A stretch of DNA of 64,000 nt from an uncultured Eubacteriales bacterium. Its GTDB lineage: Bacteria > Bacillota > Clostridia > Lachnospirales > Lachnospiraceae. Each line of letters starts with the position of its first letter. Position 1 is the first letter of the stretch. A program made the position numbers and the translations under genes. The stretch is taken from contig CASDVE010000001.1 in the NCBI GenBank assembly GCA_949284175.1, forward strand, positions 213,499-277,498. Reading direction: 5' to 3'. Of the stretch, positions 35,625-43,614 are shown piece after piece. The notes beneath the pieces were generated by a model that had not been told where the DNA came from, made no database searches, and worked only from the letters and a program-made list of their open reading frames with translations.

Positions 35625-35695
35625 TCGCTAGTGTAATTGGTAACACGACAGTCTCCAAAACTGTTATTAGGTGTTCAAATCCTCTGCTTCCTGCT
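35625..35695 (+). tRNA. tRNA-Trp (CCA), partly degenerate
   Basis: Anticodon stem ACAGT/ACTGT with loop CTCCAAA is perfect and the D-arm is normal. The T-stem has one mismatch and the acceptor GGGTCGC/GCTTCCT has two mismatches and a wobble. Either a decaying tRNA or one whose 3' half was replaced. Confidence 0.65.
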
Positions 35696-35744
35696 CTCGC
35701 TTCCTGCTCTCTTATCATAAATCAATATGTATAAGAGAATTTCA

Positions 35745-36612
35745 TTAAGTAAAATAATTATAAGATGAAGTGGCTTGACACTGATAATCTACGGTGACGT
35801 AGGAAAGGCAGTATACTACAAACTGTCGCCGAGCGAAAGCTGGTCAACTCAAGCAATCAGAGGCATCTGTCTTAGGACAGGTTTCATTTGTGTAAGTTAC
35901 GGAATGGAAATAGTTTCGGGAAATTAGGAGTGAAAAAAGATGCGAAGGGCTACTGCTGTACACCATCTCTTCCACTCGCCAAGTGGATAGCTCATGGCAA
36001 CTAATGAAGAAATGAATGCGATCTGAAGGTTAAATAGTCCGAGTTTTTATTGGATAAGGGCATTAACCATTTATAACAATGAACAGGCAATAGCCTTAGT
36101 ATGTGTTATAAATGTTGAGTAGTTTAAATAGACGAAAGACATAATGGTGTGTGGCATTTTATGTCTCAAAAGGATACGAAACCACTGGAACAGCACATCA
36201 TTAGTAGTAAAACATAAGATAGACAAATAATTAAATAAATGGTAGAAATTTTAATTCCATAGCATTTTAATTTAAATACAAAGAAAATAATTCTATAAAG
36301 AAAAGCGAAAGTCTGTTCCTATGCATAACGAAAGCAGCCTAATCCATTCGGGTAACTAAGAATGGCATTGAAAAGTTTCGCAAGACTTGGATATGTTGAA
36401 TTGAAACTGCATGGTGATCGCAAATCTTTACTGCGCGGCAGTGTAGACAGAATGTGGATATTTGAGTAGTTATGTGTTTATGTTTGAAAAGCTACAAACT
36501 AAAAAAAGCGGTTGTGGAAATTACTATATTCGCTAGAAATAGGGGTATAGTGGATACGAGAAGAAGAAATAATGTCTCAAAAGATTTCCGATATTAGCTA
36601 TAATCTCAAGCT
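35745..36612 (+). ncRNA. Large structured RNA candidate (GOLLD/ROOL-like setting)
   Basis: Almost 0.9 kb without an ORF inside the tRNA cluster, with higher G+C than the flanks and many short stems. Examples are AGC-GAAA-GCT (GNRA loop, near 35835), CTGTC/GACAG (near 35870), CCATTC/GAATGG (36342-36368) and a 3' hairpin ATTAGCT/AGCTAAT (36595-36618) before an AT-rich tail. GOLLD and ROOL RNAs are giant phage RNAs of this size found next to phage tRNAs. I cannot verify the family without a covariance search. Confidence 0.55.
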
Positions 36613-36625
36613 AATTATATTTTAT

Positions 36626-36698
36626 GTCCGAATAGACTAAATGGCTAGGTCATATCCCTTTCAAGGATATAATACGAGTTCGATTCTCGTTTCGGATG
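36626..36698 (+). tRNA. tRNA-Glu (TTC)
   Basis: Acceptor GTCCGAA/TTCGGAT, anticodon stem TATCC/GGATA with loop CTTTCAA, T-arm CGAGTTCGATTCTCG. Confidence 0.9.
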
Positions 36699-36703
36699 TT
36701 AAA

Positions 36704-36784
36704 GGGCGAGTGAGCGGAATTGGTATCGCAGCGGTCTGTAAAATCGTGGTTTCGGCATTTCTGGTTCGAGTCCAGAGTCGCCCA
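36704..36784 (+). tRNA. tRNA-Tyr (GTA)
   Basis: Acceptor GGGCGA./.TCGCCC, anticodon loop CTGTAAA, long class II variable arm, T-arm TCTGGTTCGAGTCCAGA. The 66-position pair is a mismatch. Confidence 0.85.
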
Positions 36785-36787
36785 CTA

Positions 36788-36859
36788 GGAAATGTCGCTT
36801 ATAGACTAAAGCATGTAGAGCAGGTCTGCAAGTAAAGAGTCCGAGTCTCTTCATTTCCT
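36788..36859 (+). tRNA. tRNA-like gene with abnormal anticodon loop
   Basis: Acceptor GGAAATG/CATTTCC is perfect, with discriminator T as in tRNA-Cys. The D-arm is GCTT/AAGC and the T-arm AAGAG-TCCGAGT-CTCTT. The 5-bp anticodon stem TGTAG/CTGCA encloses AGCAGGT, which lacks T33. A GCA triplet (Cys) is nearby but not in the canonical loop position. Possibly a refolded tRNA-Cys or a non-translating tRNA mimic. Confidence 0.55.
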
Positions 36860-36944
36860 AATTTTAATAATATATAAAATCATAAAAATGCTTTGCATTT
36901 TTGTAAGGACGGCGTTGCGATGGCGTTCTATTTTTTAGCTAAAT

Positions 36945-37016
36945 GGAAGTATAGTTCAGTGGTAGAACGGTTGGCTGTTAACCAACATGTCGCATGTCCG
37001 ATTCATGCTACTTCCG
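36945..37016 (+). tRNA. tRNA-Asn (GTT)
   Basis: Acceptor GGAAGTA/TACTTCC, anticodon stem TTGG/CCAA with loop CTGTTAA, normal D- and T-arms. Confidence 0.9.
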
Positions 37017-37025
37017 TTTTGGAAT

Positions 37026-37108
37026 GATGCATTGCCACAATGGTAGCAGAGCGGAGTGCTAATCCGTCGGTCAGAAATGACTTGGGAGTTCGAATCTCTC
37101 ATGCATCA
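37026..37108 (+). tRNA. tRNA-Ser (GCT)
   Basis: Acceptor GATGCAT/ATGCATC, anticodon CGGA-GTGCTAA-TCCG, long class II variable arm, T-arm GGGAGTTCGAATCTCTC. Confidence 0.85.
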
Positions 37109-37184
37109 TTTTATACCTTATTTTTGTAAAGTTCTAATCTTTACCTCCTGAAAAAATAGAACTTTAGGGGCTAGTCCCCATTAT

Positions 37185-37257
37185 GTACCTATAGCTCAAT
37201 TGGCAGAGCAATCGGCTTTTAACCGATAGGTTGCAGATTCGAGTTCTGCTAGGTACA
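37185..37257 (+). tRNA. tRNA-Lys (TTT)
   Basis: Acceptor GTACCTA/TAGGTAC, anticodon TCGG-CTTTTAA-CCGA, T-arm GCAGATTCGAGTTCTGC. Confidence 0.95.
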
Positions 37258-37338
37258 TTAGGCTTACATAAGCCCTACTGCTCTCTTCTATTTAATAAAA
37301 TAACAATAAATAAAATAATAAACATTAAGGAGTAAAAA

Positions 37339-37668
37339 ATGGAAAAACAAAAAACAGTATACTCACAGGCTGATATTATTGATAGCCTTGTTGCAAAATT
37401 AGTAGATGAAAATATTAAAATTTCAAAGAAAGATGCGAAAGCGATTCTTAATTCTTTACAGGAAGTCATTTATGATAAAATGATTGAAACAACTGAAGAT
37501 ACAAATATTGAAGTAAAAATCGGCAAAGGTATCGGTTATATTGGCACAATGGCTGACTCCAGAGAAGGAAGAAATCCGAGTACAGGAGAATCAATGACAA
37601 TTCCTGCTCAAATTCGTATCAGAGGAAAAGTTACAAAATCATTTAAAGATGCTGTAAATGAGGCGTAA
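37339..37668 (+). CDS. HU-family DNA-binding protein
   Basis: 109 aa. It has an N-terminal dimerisation helix and SKKDAKAILNSLQEVIYDKM. The arm region is IGYIGTMADSREGRNPSTGE then SMTIPAQIRIRGKVTKSFKD, matching HU/IHF (GRNPxTGExxxIPA). A nucleoid-type architectural protein, possibly for packaging or transcription of late genes. First gene of the morphogenesis region. Good ribosome site (AAGGAGTAAAAA). Confidence 0.9.
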   Translation: MEKQKTVYSQADIIDSLVAKLVDENIKISKKDAKAILNSLQEVIYDKMIETTEDTNIEVKIGKGIGYIGTMADSREGRNPSTGESMTIPAQIRIRGKVTKSFKDAVNEA

Positions 37669-37679
37669 GTATAATAATT

Positions 37680-37714
37680 AAATTTTAGGATGTCAGCAAG
37701 ACATCCTAAAATTT
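37680..37714 (+). terminator. Perfect 15-bp hairpin after HU
   Basis: AAATTTTAGGATGTC and GACATCCTAAAATTT separated by 5 nt. No T-run beyond the stem. Confidence 0.55.
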
Positions 37715-37747
37715 CGTAATTCATAGGATAAAAAGGAGGTCTATTTA

Positions 37748-38947
37748 ATAAATACAGATCTAAAACGTAGTCAGGGAGAAAATGAAGACCAGTTTCTATG
37801 GAGAATTGGTAATTTAAAATCAGAAGGAATCATTGATCTAACGTGGGATGAAATCGCTGTTATTATGAATAAAGAATTTCGAGACGAACATACTTCTGCC
37901 CAAGAATCAAGTTGGCGAAAGAAATATTCCAATGCTTTTTCTTTTTATAAGAATGTATTTCAGCATCTACATAAAGATGAAGATACAGATTTTTTAGAAA
38001 AAGAAAGAATTCTGCAGGAAAAAACTCTGCAAATGCGTGATGAGCGTAATGAACTAAACAGAGTAAAAAGAGAGTTTTTTCGTGAAAAATCATTCATAGA
38101 ATTAGTAAAAAATGAAATGAGAATAGCCATTCAGCCTATTAGCATTCATCCCTCATATTCTTTTCCAGATAATAATACCGATTATGATATGGTTGTTCAT
38201 CTAACAGATATTCACACTGGAATCAAAATTGATAATGGATTTAATAAATTCAATATTGAAATCTTAAAAGAACGATTAGCTCGTTATCTTGAAAAAATCT
38301 ATAAAATTTCTAATACTCACTCTACACAAAATTGCTATCTTGTGTTAGGAGGAGATCTTATTAGTGGTGCTATCCACACAAATCTCAGAATTGAAAATAA
38401 TGAAAATATAATTTCTCAAATCAAATATATCTCTGAATTGTTGAGTGATTTTACATTCAAACTATCTTATTTATTCAATAATGTTTATGTTTATAGTGTT
38501 TCTGGCAATCATTCTCGATTAAATCCAGACAAGGACAAACACTTAAAAGGGGAAGAATTGGATGCCTTTGTTCCATTCTATATGAAAGCCAAACTTCAAA
38601 ATATCCCAAATGTTTTTATTTTTGATAATGAAATTGATGATTCTATTGCCTCATTTTATATAAGAGGACAATTATACTATGCTGTACATGGAGATAAAGA
38701 CACTCCTAAAAACGTAGCAAAAAACCTAACATTTTTAACAAAAAAAATCCCATATTGTATTATTATGGGCCATCGACACACCAATAATATGCACACTGTT
38801 GATGGTGTCAAAATTGTTGAATCTGGTTGTGTTTCAGGTACTGACAACTACTGTATTGATCATCGGTTAATTGGAAATCCAGAACAAACTATTTTAATCT
38901 GCTCTGAGGAAGGAATTGAATGTTATTATGACATTCAACTTAAATAA
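37748..38947 (+). CDS. Calcineurin-like metallophosphoesterase, apparent AUA start
   Basis: 399 aa when started at ATA 37748, placed 8 nt after AAGGAGG. The next ATG (37865) has no ribosome site and would remove SQGENEDQFLWRIGNLKSEG, which looks like the normal family N-terminus. Metal motifs in order: HLTDIHTG, LVLGGDLISG, SVSGNHSR, YAVHGDKD and IMGHRHTN (from ~155 to 340 in this numbering). Such genes sit upstream of terminase in Lachnospiraceae prophages. The substrate may be DNA or a nucleotide. Confidence 0.85.
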   Translation: MNTDLKRSQGENEDQFLWRIGNLKSEGIIDLTWDEIAVIMNKEFRDEHTSAQESSWRKKYSNAFSFYKNVFQHLHKDEDTDFLEKERILQEKTLQMRDERNELNRVKREFFREKSFIELVKNEMRIAIQPISIHPSYSFPDNNTDYDMVVHLTDIHTGIKIDNGFNKFNIEILKERLARYLEKIYKISNTHSTQNCYLVLGGDLISGAIHTNLRIENNENIISQIKYISELLSDFTFKLSYLFNNVYVYSVSGNHSRLNPDKDKHLKGEELDAFVPFYMKAKLQNIPNVFIFDNEIDDSIASFYIRGQLYYAVHGDKDTPKNVAKNLTFLTKKIPYCIIMGHRHTNNMHTVDGVKIVESGCVSGTDNYCIDHRLIGNPEQTILICSEEGIECYYDIQLK

Positions 38948-40302
38948 TGGCAAGAAATAAAACTAAAAAAGAACAGGTTTTTTTAACAGAGCTTGAGTTG
39001 CAAGAAAAAATACACCGAGAAGAAATGGCTAAAAAACGTACTCCTGCTCAAATGAGAAAAGAAATTGAAAATTTTAGATACGAAATCGAGCAGTATAAGC
39101 TAACAATTGAAGAAAAAACTAAAAAAATACAATTTCTTAATGATTCAGCATATTGCTATATGTGTGATAAACATAAACCCAAAACAGAGTTCTATGTTTG
39201 TTATGATTATAGAGTAAAATCTGGAATTTCTCGCATTTGCAAACAATGCTCCTATGATATAGCCAATCGTTTAGATGATAATGGAAAGTACCAAGGTGCA
39301 ACCATTGAATCAGTTCAAACAGCATTAGAATATTTAGATAAACCTTGGATTGAAAATATTTGGGATTCTAGTATAAACGAAGTTAAAACACGAAAAGGGA
39401 ATGCTACAAATCCATGGGACTTTTATGTAAAAAATATTACTCTTCCACCCTATAATCGTGAGTCAGGAGCTAGATGGAGGGATGGAGATTTATTCAAAGT
39501 TGAATTTTTAGCCCCCAAAAAATTGACCAAAGACAATAAGTCAGAAATAGTAGATGAGAAACATTCAAATGAGAACGCTTTCAGTGAATTATCCAAAAAC
39601 GAGGAAATTGAAGCAGAATATAAAGTAAATAAAAAAGATGTTGTTCGCTTTTGTGGATATGATCCTTTTCAAAATTATCCCAATGAAATGGACAAACCGT
39701 TACTTTATGCTAAGTTAGTCAATCTTCTTGACGAAGAAACTAAAAATGATGGTCAAAAAATGAATGCTGTAATTCAAATTGTAAAATCTGTGAACCAAGC
39801 TGAAAAACTTAATGACCACATTGATGTATTAGTTAATGATACCCAATCAGACTATTTAGAAAATGTACCTGTTATTGATAAATTAACTGCAACTGTACAA
39901 AAACTGTATAAAACAGTAAATGATTTGGCTAAAGACAACGGAATCTCTGTCAACTTTAATAATAATAAAAGTAAGGGTGCCAATACACTATCTGGTAAAG
40001 TTAAACTGTTTGCAGAAAGAGGCTTTCGTTCATCTGAAATTAATAGTTTTGATATTGGTACATGCGAAGGAATGCGACAAGTAGCTGAAATTAGCGAGGC
40101 TGCCAGACATAAACAAATTGGGTACGATGAGAATATTGCACAGGAAATTAAAGATATTAAAGTGCAATTAGTTGAAAAATTACAAAAAGAACGTGATGAG
40201 GCAGTTGAAGAATCACGTAAATTATTACGAGAAAATGTAGACTTAAAAGAATTTTTACAAGAAAAAGGCTTAATTGATGAAAATTATAAAGTCATTGATT
40301 AA
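38947..40302 (+). CDS. Small terminase subunit candidate
   Basis: 451 aa, coupled to the previous gene by TAATG. N-terminal basic coiled coil, then a zinc finger AYCYMCDKHKPKTEF...SRICKQC (~65-100). The central domain is unrecognised and the C-terminal coiled coil is QLVEKLQKERDEAVEESRKL. Its position immediately before the large subunit suggests the DNA-recognition subunit. Longer than classical TerS. Confidence 0.55.
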   Translation: MARNKTKKEQVFLTELELQEKIHREEMAKKRTPAQMRKEIENFRYEIEQYKLTIEEKTKKIQFLNDSAYCYMCDKHKPKTEFYVCYDYRVKSGISRICKQCSYDIANRLDDNGKYQGATIESVQTALEYLDKPWIENIWDSSINEVKTRKGNATNPWDFYVKNITLPPYNRESGARWRDGDLFKVEFLAPKKLTKDNKSEIVDEKHSNENAFSELSKNEEIEAEYKVNKKDVVRFCGYDPFQNYPNEMDKPLLYAKLVNLLDEETKNDGQKMNAVIQIVKSVNQAEKLNDHIDVLVNDTQSDYLENVPVIDKLTATVQKLYKTVNDLAKDNGISVNFNNNKSKGANTLSGKVKLFAERGFRSSEINSFDIGTCEGMRQVAEISEAARHKQIGYDENIAQEIKDIKVQLVEKLQKERDEAVEESRKLLRENVDLKEFLQEKGLIDENYKVID

Positions 40303-40325
40303 ATAAAAAATAAAAACAAAAAAAC

Positions 40326-40889
40326 ATGGGAGAAAATTATACACAAACTTCGTCAGGAATTTTCATTCCAAAAAATTATACTTTTTTCGAAAAGCCTAAC
40401 AGTTATGGAATGACTCAAAAACGTCTTGATGAATTAGAGGATTGGATAAAATTCGTACAATGGGGAAGGCGAAACCCAGTATTATTCGCAGAACAGTTTT
40501 TCGGCATAGAATTTATGGACTATCAACGCTATGTGTTTCAGATGAGTTGGAATACAAAATATGTTGTATGGTGTATGTCTCGTGCTGGAGGAAAATCTAT
40601 TCTTGGTTCTATTTTTATTATGACCAAATCCATTTTGATACCTGGACACCAAACTTATATTTTATGCGGTGTAGGTTCACAATCTATTGAATTGTTCAGT
40701 AAAATCATAAAATTCGCCAAAAGACAAATCCCATCATTTAGAACATTAACAGAATTATTTCAAGAAGAAGTTGTGAAAAGCAATGCAAATACAGATGGAT
40801 TTATTCGAAATCCCGCTAGTTACCACTTCTCTCTTTATAATGGTGCTTCTGTGTATACGTTAAATGGAAGTTACGATAATAACCGCAGT
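40326..40889 (+). CDS. terL: Large terminase subunit, exon 1
   Basis: 188 codons carrying FFGIEFMDYQRYVFQMSWNT and the Walker A motif CMSRAGGKSILGS. The exon ends after GSYDNNRS at 40889. Spliced to 42167 it continues KRSNLNFYDEAGYV with an intact frame, giving 660 aa. The ATG lies in an A-rich stretch without a Shine-Dalgarno site. ATPase motor for DNA packaging. Confidence 0.85.
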
Positions 40890-42166
40890 TTGATTGAGAT
40901 GTATTTATTATAAATTATTAAGACTAAATTTTATATATGAAAGGAAATTAATAATGAAAATAAAGAATTGGACAATTGAAGAAGAAAATTTCATTAGAGA
41001 AAATTATTACAAATTAGAAGCAAAAGAAATAGCCGAACATCTGGGAAGAACCCTATCTTCTGTTCAACATAAGATAAGTAGAATGGAGATAGTTGGAAAA
41101 AGATGGACAGATGAAGAAATTGAATACTTAAAAAATAACTATTTGGTAAAAACTAATAAGGAACTATCAAAAGAATTAAATCGAAGTAAATCTGCTATCG
41201 ATCTTAAAATTAATCGCTTAGGATTAGTTAAATCACCTTATTATTATGACCATAACTTTTTTGAAAATATTAATAACGAAGAAAAAGCATATTGGTTAGG
41301 TTTTATCATGGCAGATGGATGTGTTACGATTGGTAAAAACAATAGTTGTGAACTAACCATACATTTACAAACAAGAGACATAGGACATTTAAAAAAGTTT
41401 AATAAATCTTTAAAAGGAAATGTTCCTATTCAAACAAAAGAAAGATTGTGTACATTTACGAATAAATATAATAAAATATCTATTATTCGATTCTATTCTC
41501 AAAAAATGGTTCATGATTTAGAAAAATACAATGTCATTCCAAGAAAATCTTTAGTAAAAGAATTCCCTACTAATCTTCCAAAAGAGTTAATGAATCATTA
41601 TATAAGAGGATATTTTGATGGAAATGGATGTATTACTAAAAGTGATAAATATGTTGGTTGTTCCTTTTGTTCAGGAAGTTTTAAATTTATTGAAGGATTG
41701 AGAAAATTCCTTAACGAAAATGGAATTAAGACTTCACCAACTAGAAAAAAAGATAAAGATTCTAATTGTTATATCATACAAATTTATGGTATAAAAAATT
41801 GTGATAATTTTCTAAATTATATCTATAAAAATTCTACTATCTATCTTGATAGAAAATTCAATAAAAAATCCCAACTCTATAAAACTTTAAATATATATCA
41901 AAAGTTGCTGCCTCAATCAGAAATGATTGTGTAAAAGCGAGGAAGAAATCGGGAAGGCTGAAATGCTAATCCGAATGGAAGGATATAATTAAAAGTATAT
42001 TCACATGCAGAGCATAGACACTGATCCTGTCTAAAGACAGACTATAATGTGTCCACGAGTCCTCGCCCCTTAACACGTAATGGTGAAGGTGAAGAGATAT
42101 GCCGAACTTATAGGAAATACAACTATAAGAAATAGGGGATAAAAAGCCCTTATGATAACATAATTG
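40890..42166 (+). other. Group I intron in the terminase gene
   Basis: The 5' exon ends in T and the intron ends in G, as group I rules require, and removal restores the terminase frame exactly. Core elements follow the endonuclease gene: AATCGGGAAGGCTGAAATGC and CTAATCCG (P4/P6-like), and P7 halves GCATA (42020-42024) and TATGC (42099-42103). The IGS pairing of P1 was not located with certainty, since the endonuclease gene lies before the core. Confidence 0.8.
40954..41934 (+). CDS. LAGLIDADG homing endonuclease (intron-encoded)
   Basis: 326 aa from the ATG after GAAAGGAAATTAATA. Two SANT-like DNA-binding repeats (~5-45 and ~52-92: KNWTIEEENFIRENYYK, KRWTDEEIEYLKNNYLV) precede a two-motif LAGLIDADG domain: KAYWLGFIMADGCVTI and NHYIRGYFDGNGCITK, with acidic residues in place. 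It would cleave intronless terminase genes and spread the intron. Confidence 0.9.
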   Translation: MKIKNWTIEEENFIRENYYKLEAKEIAEHLGRTLSSVQHKISRMEIVGKRWTDEEIEYLKNNYLVKTNKELSKELNRSKSAIDLKINRLGLVKSPYYYDHNFFENINNEEKAYWLGFIMADGCVTIGKNNSCELTIHLQTRDIGHLKKFNKSLKGNVPIQTKERLCTFTNKYNKISIIRFYSQKMVHDLEKYNVIPRKSLVKEFPTNLPKELMNHYIRGYFDGNGCITKSDKYVGCSFCSGSFKFIEGLRKFLNENGIKTSPTRKKDKDSNCYIIQIYGIKNCDNFLNYIYKNSTIYLDRKFNKKSQLYKTLNIYQKLLPQSEMIV

Positions 42167-43585
42167 AAAAGATCGAACTTAAATTTTTATGACGAAGCAG
42201 GTTATGTAGGTGATGAAGAATTATTCCATACTTCAGAACCATTCTGTCTACAAGATAATAGCTTTGGATTAGGACAAGGACAATCTGATGATTTAGAAAA
42301 ATCAAGACCTACTCCATTTACAAATCAGCTTATTTATGCCTCTTCTGCTGGAAGAACAGACCAATACTTCTTTAAAAAATACCGAGAAGCCTCTTTACAT
42401 ATGGATGCAGGTGATAAAGACTACTTTTGTGCTGATATTAATTCTGATAATATTATTAAAGCCACGAAACATGGTGTACCTTTACCAAAACCAATGTTGG
42501 ATCAAAGCACAGTTGATGCAGCCATGAGAATGGATAAAGAAAAAGCTTTAAGAGAATATGGAAATATTTTCACTTCTGAAGGTGGTACAGGACAAGCATT
42601 CAGACGTGCTGATATTATTAAAAACTCTGTTACAAGAGTACCTTTATTATGTAATGAAAACTCTGATAAATTATTTGCATTAGCTTATGACCCTGCCCGA
42701 ATAAAAGACAATTCTGTCATTGCTATTGCCCAGTATTACCAAGATCCTAATTTTGGTTGGAAAATGAAGATAGAAAATGTCGTATCATTAGCAGACCATT
42801 TAAAAAAGAAGAAGACACCTATTACCACTCCAAATCAGGTCAAAGCTTTAAAACAACTTTTACTTGATTATAATGGTGAAGGTGTAGCAGATTATGAAAA
42901 TGTCATGCAATTATTAGTTGATGCAGGTTCTGGTGGAGCAGGTGTTCCTATAACAGACTTCTTATGTGAAGATTGGGAAGATGCGAATGGTGTTATACAT
43001 AGAGGATTAATTGATCCTGAGTATAATGAGGGTGATGATAAAAAATTTCCTAATGCTATTAAGGATAAATTAAAACTGCTCTCTCCTGTGAAATATAAGG
43101 TTGAAATGTATGAGGCGGCCATTAAAATGATGGAATTAAACTTGATTGAATTTACTCAAGAGTATATCTCTGGGAAAGGATATATCGAATTATTATACGA
43201 AGTTGATGCCAAGGGGCGTAAACACCAAAGATTTAACTATCCTTCTGAGGAAGAAGAAAAGAAATTAAGAAAAAATGGTGTGCAAATTGAATCAAATACT
43301 TATCACCTATCTCGTGATGAGGAAGTCGCTTTAACCCAAATTGATGCGATGAAGACCGAATTAGTTAATATGTATCGCTTTAAAAGTGGCGAAAAGAGTC
43401 GTTTTGATTTAGCTCCTGAAAAAGCAAATTCAATGCATGACGATAGAGCTTATGTATTTGTTATGTTAGCTTGGTATCTAGCTCAATTAAGACGTGAAAA
43501 TATTACAAAAAGGAAAAGACCAAAACAAGATGCTAGTCATATGGTTGGTATTGGGAAACGTGCAAAATCATGGAAACGTTTTTAA
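42167..43585 (+). CDS. terL: Large terminase subunit, exon 2
   Basis: 472 aa. It begins KRSNLNFYDEAGYVGDEELF (Walker B with catalytic Glu), then the coupling and nuclease domains (LFALAYDPARIKDNSVIAIA, QLLVDAGSGGAGVPITDF). Continues exon 1 after splicing. A TTG codon at 42164 could start a separate product, but it has no ribosome site. Confidence 0.9.
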   Translation, partial: KRSNLNFYDEAGYVGDEELFHTSEPFCLQDNSFGLGQGQSDDLEKSRPTPFTNQLIYASSAGRTDQYFFKKYREASLHMDAGDKDYFCADINSDNIIKATKHGVPLPKPMLDQSTVDAAMRMDKEKALREYGNIFTSEGGTGQAFRRADIIKNSVTRVPLLCNENSDKLFALAYDPARIKDNSVIAIAQYYQDPNFGWKMKIENVVSLADHLKKKKTPITTPNQVKALKQLLLDYNGEGVADYENVMQLLVDAGSGGAGVPITDFLCEDWEDANGVIHRGLIDPEYNEGDDKKFPNAIKDKLKLLSPVKYKVEMYEAAIKMMELNLIEFTQEYISGKGYIELLYEVDAKGRKHQRFNYPSEEEEKKLRKNGVQIESNTYHLSRDEEVALTQIDAMKTELVNMYRFKSGEKSRFDLAPEKANSMHDDRAYVFVMLAWYLAQLRRENITKRKRPKQDASHMVGIGKRAKSWKRF

Positions 43586-43614
43586 CACACTTCTAAAGGA
43601 AAGGGGGAATTTAT

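Noticed and set aside
36641..36835. ORF of 64 codons across the tRNA cluster
   Set aside because: It runs through tRNA-Glu, tRNA-Tyr and the tRNA-like gene and has no ribosome site.
42001..42060. Independent small RNA at the end of the terminase intron
   Set aside because: The stems are accounted for by the group I core that follows the endonuclease gene.
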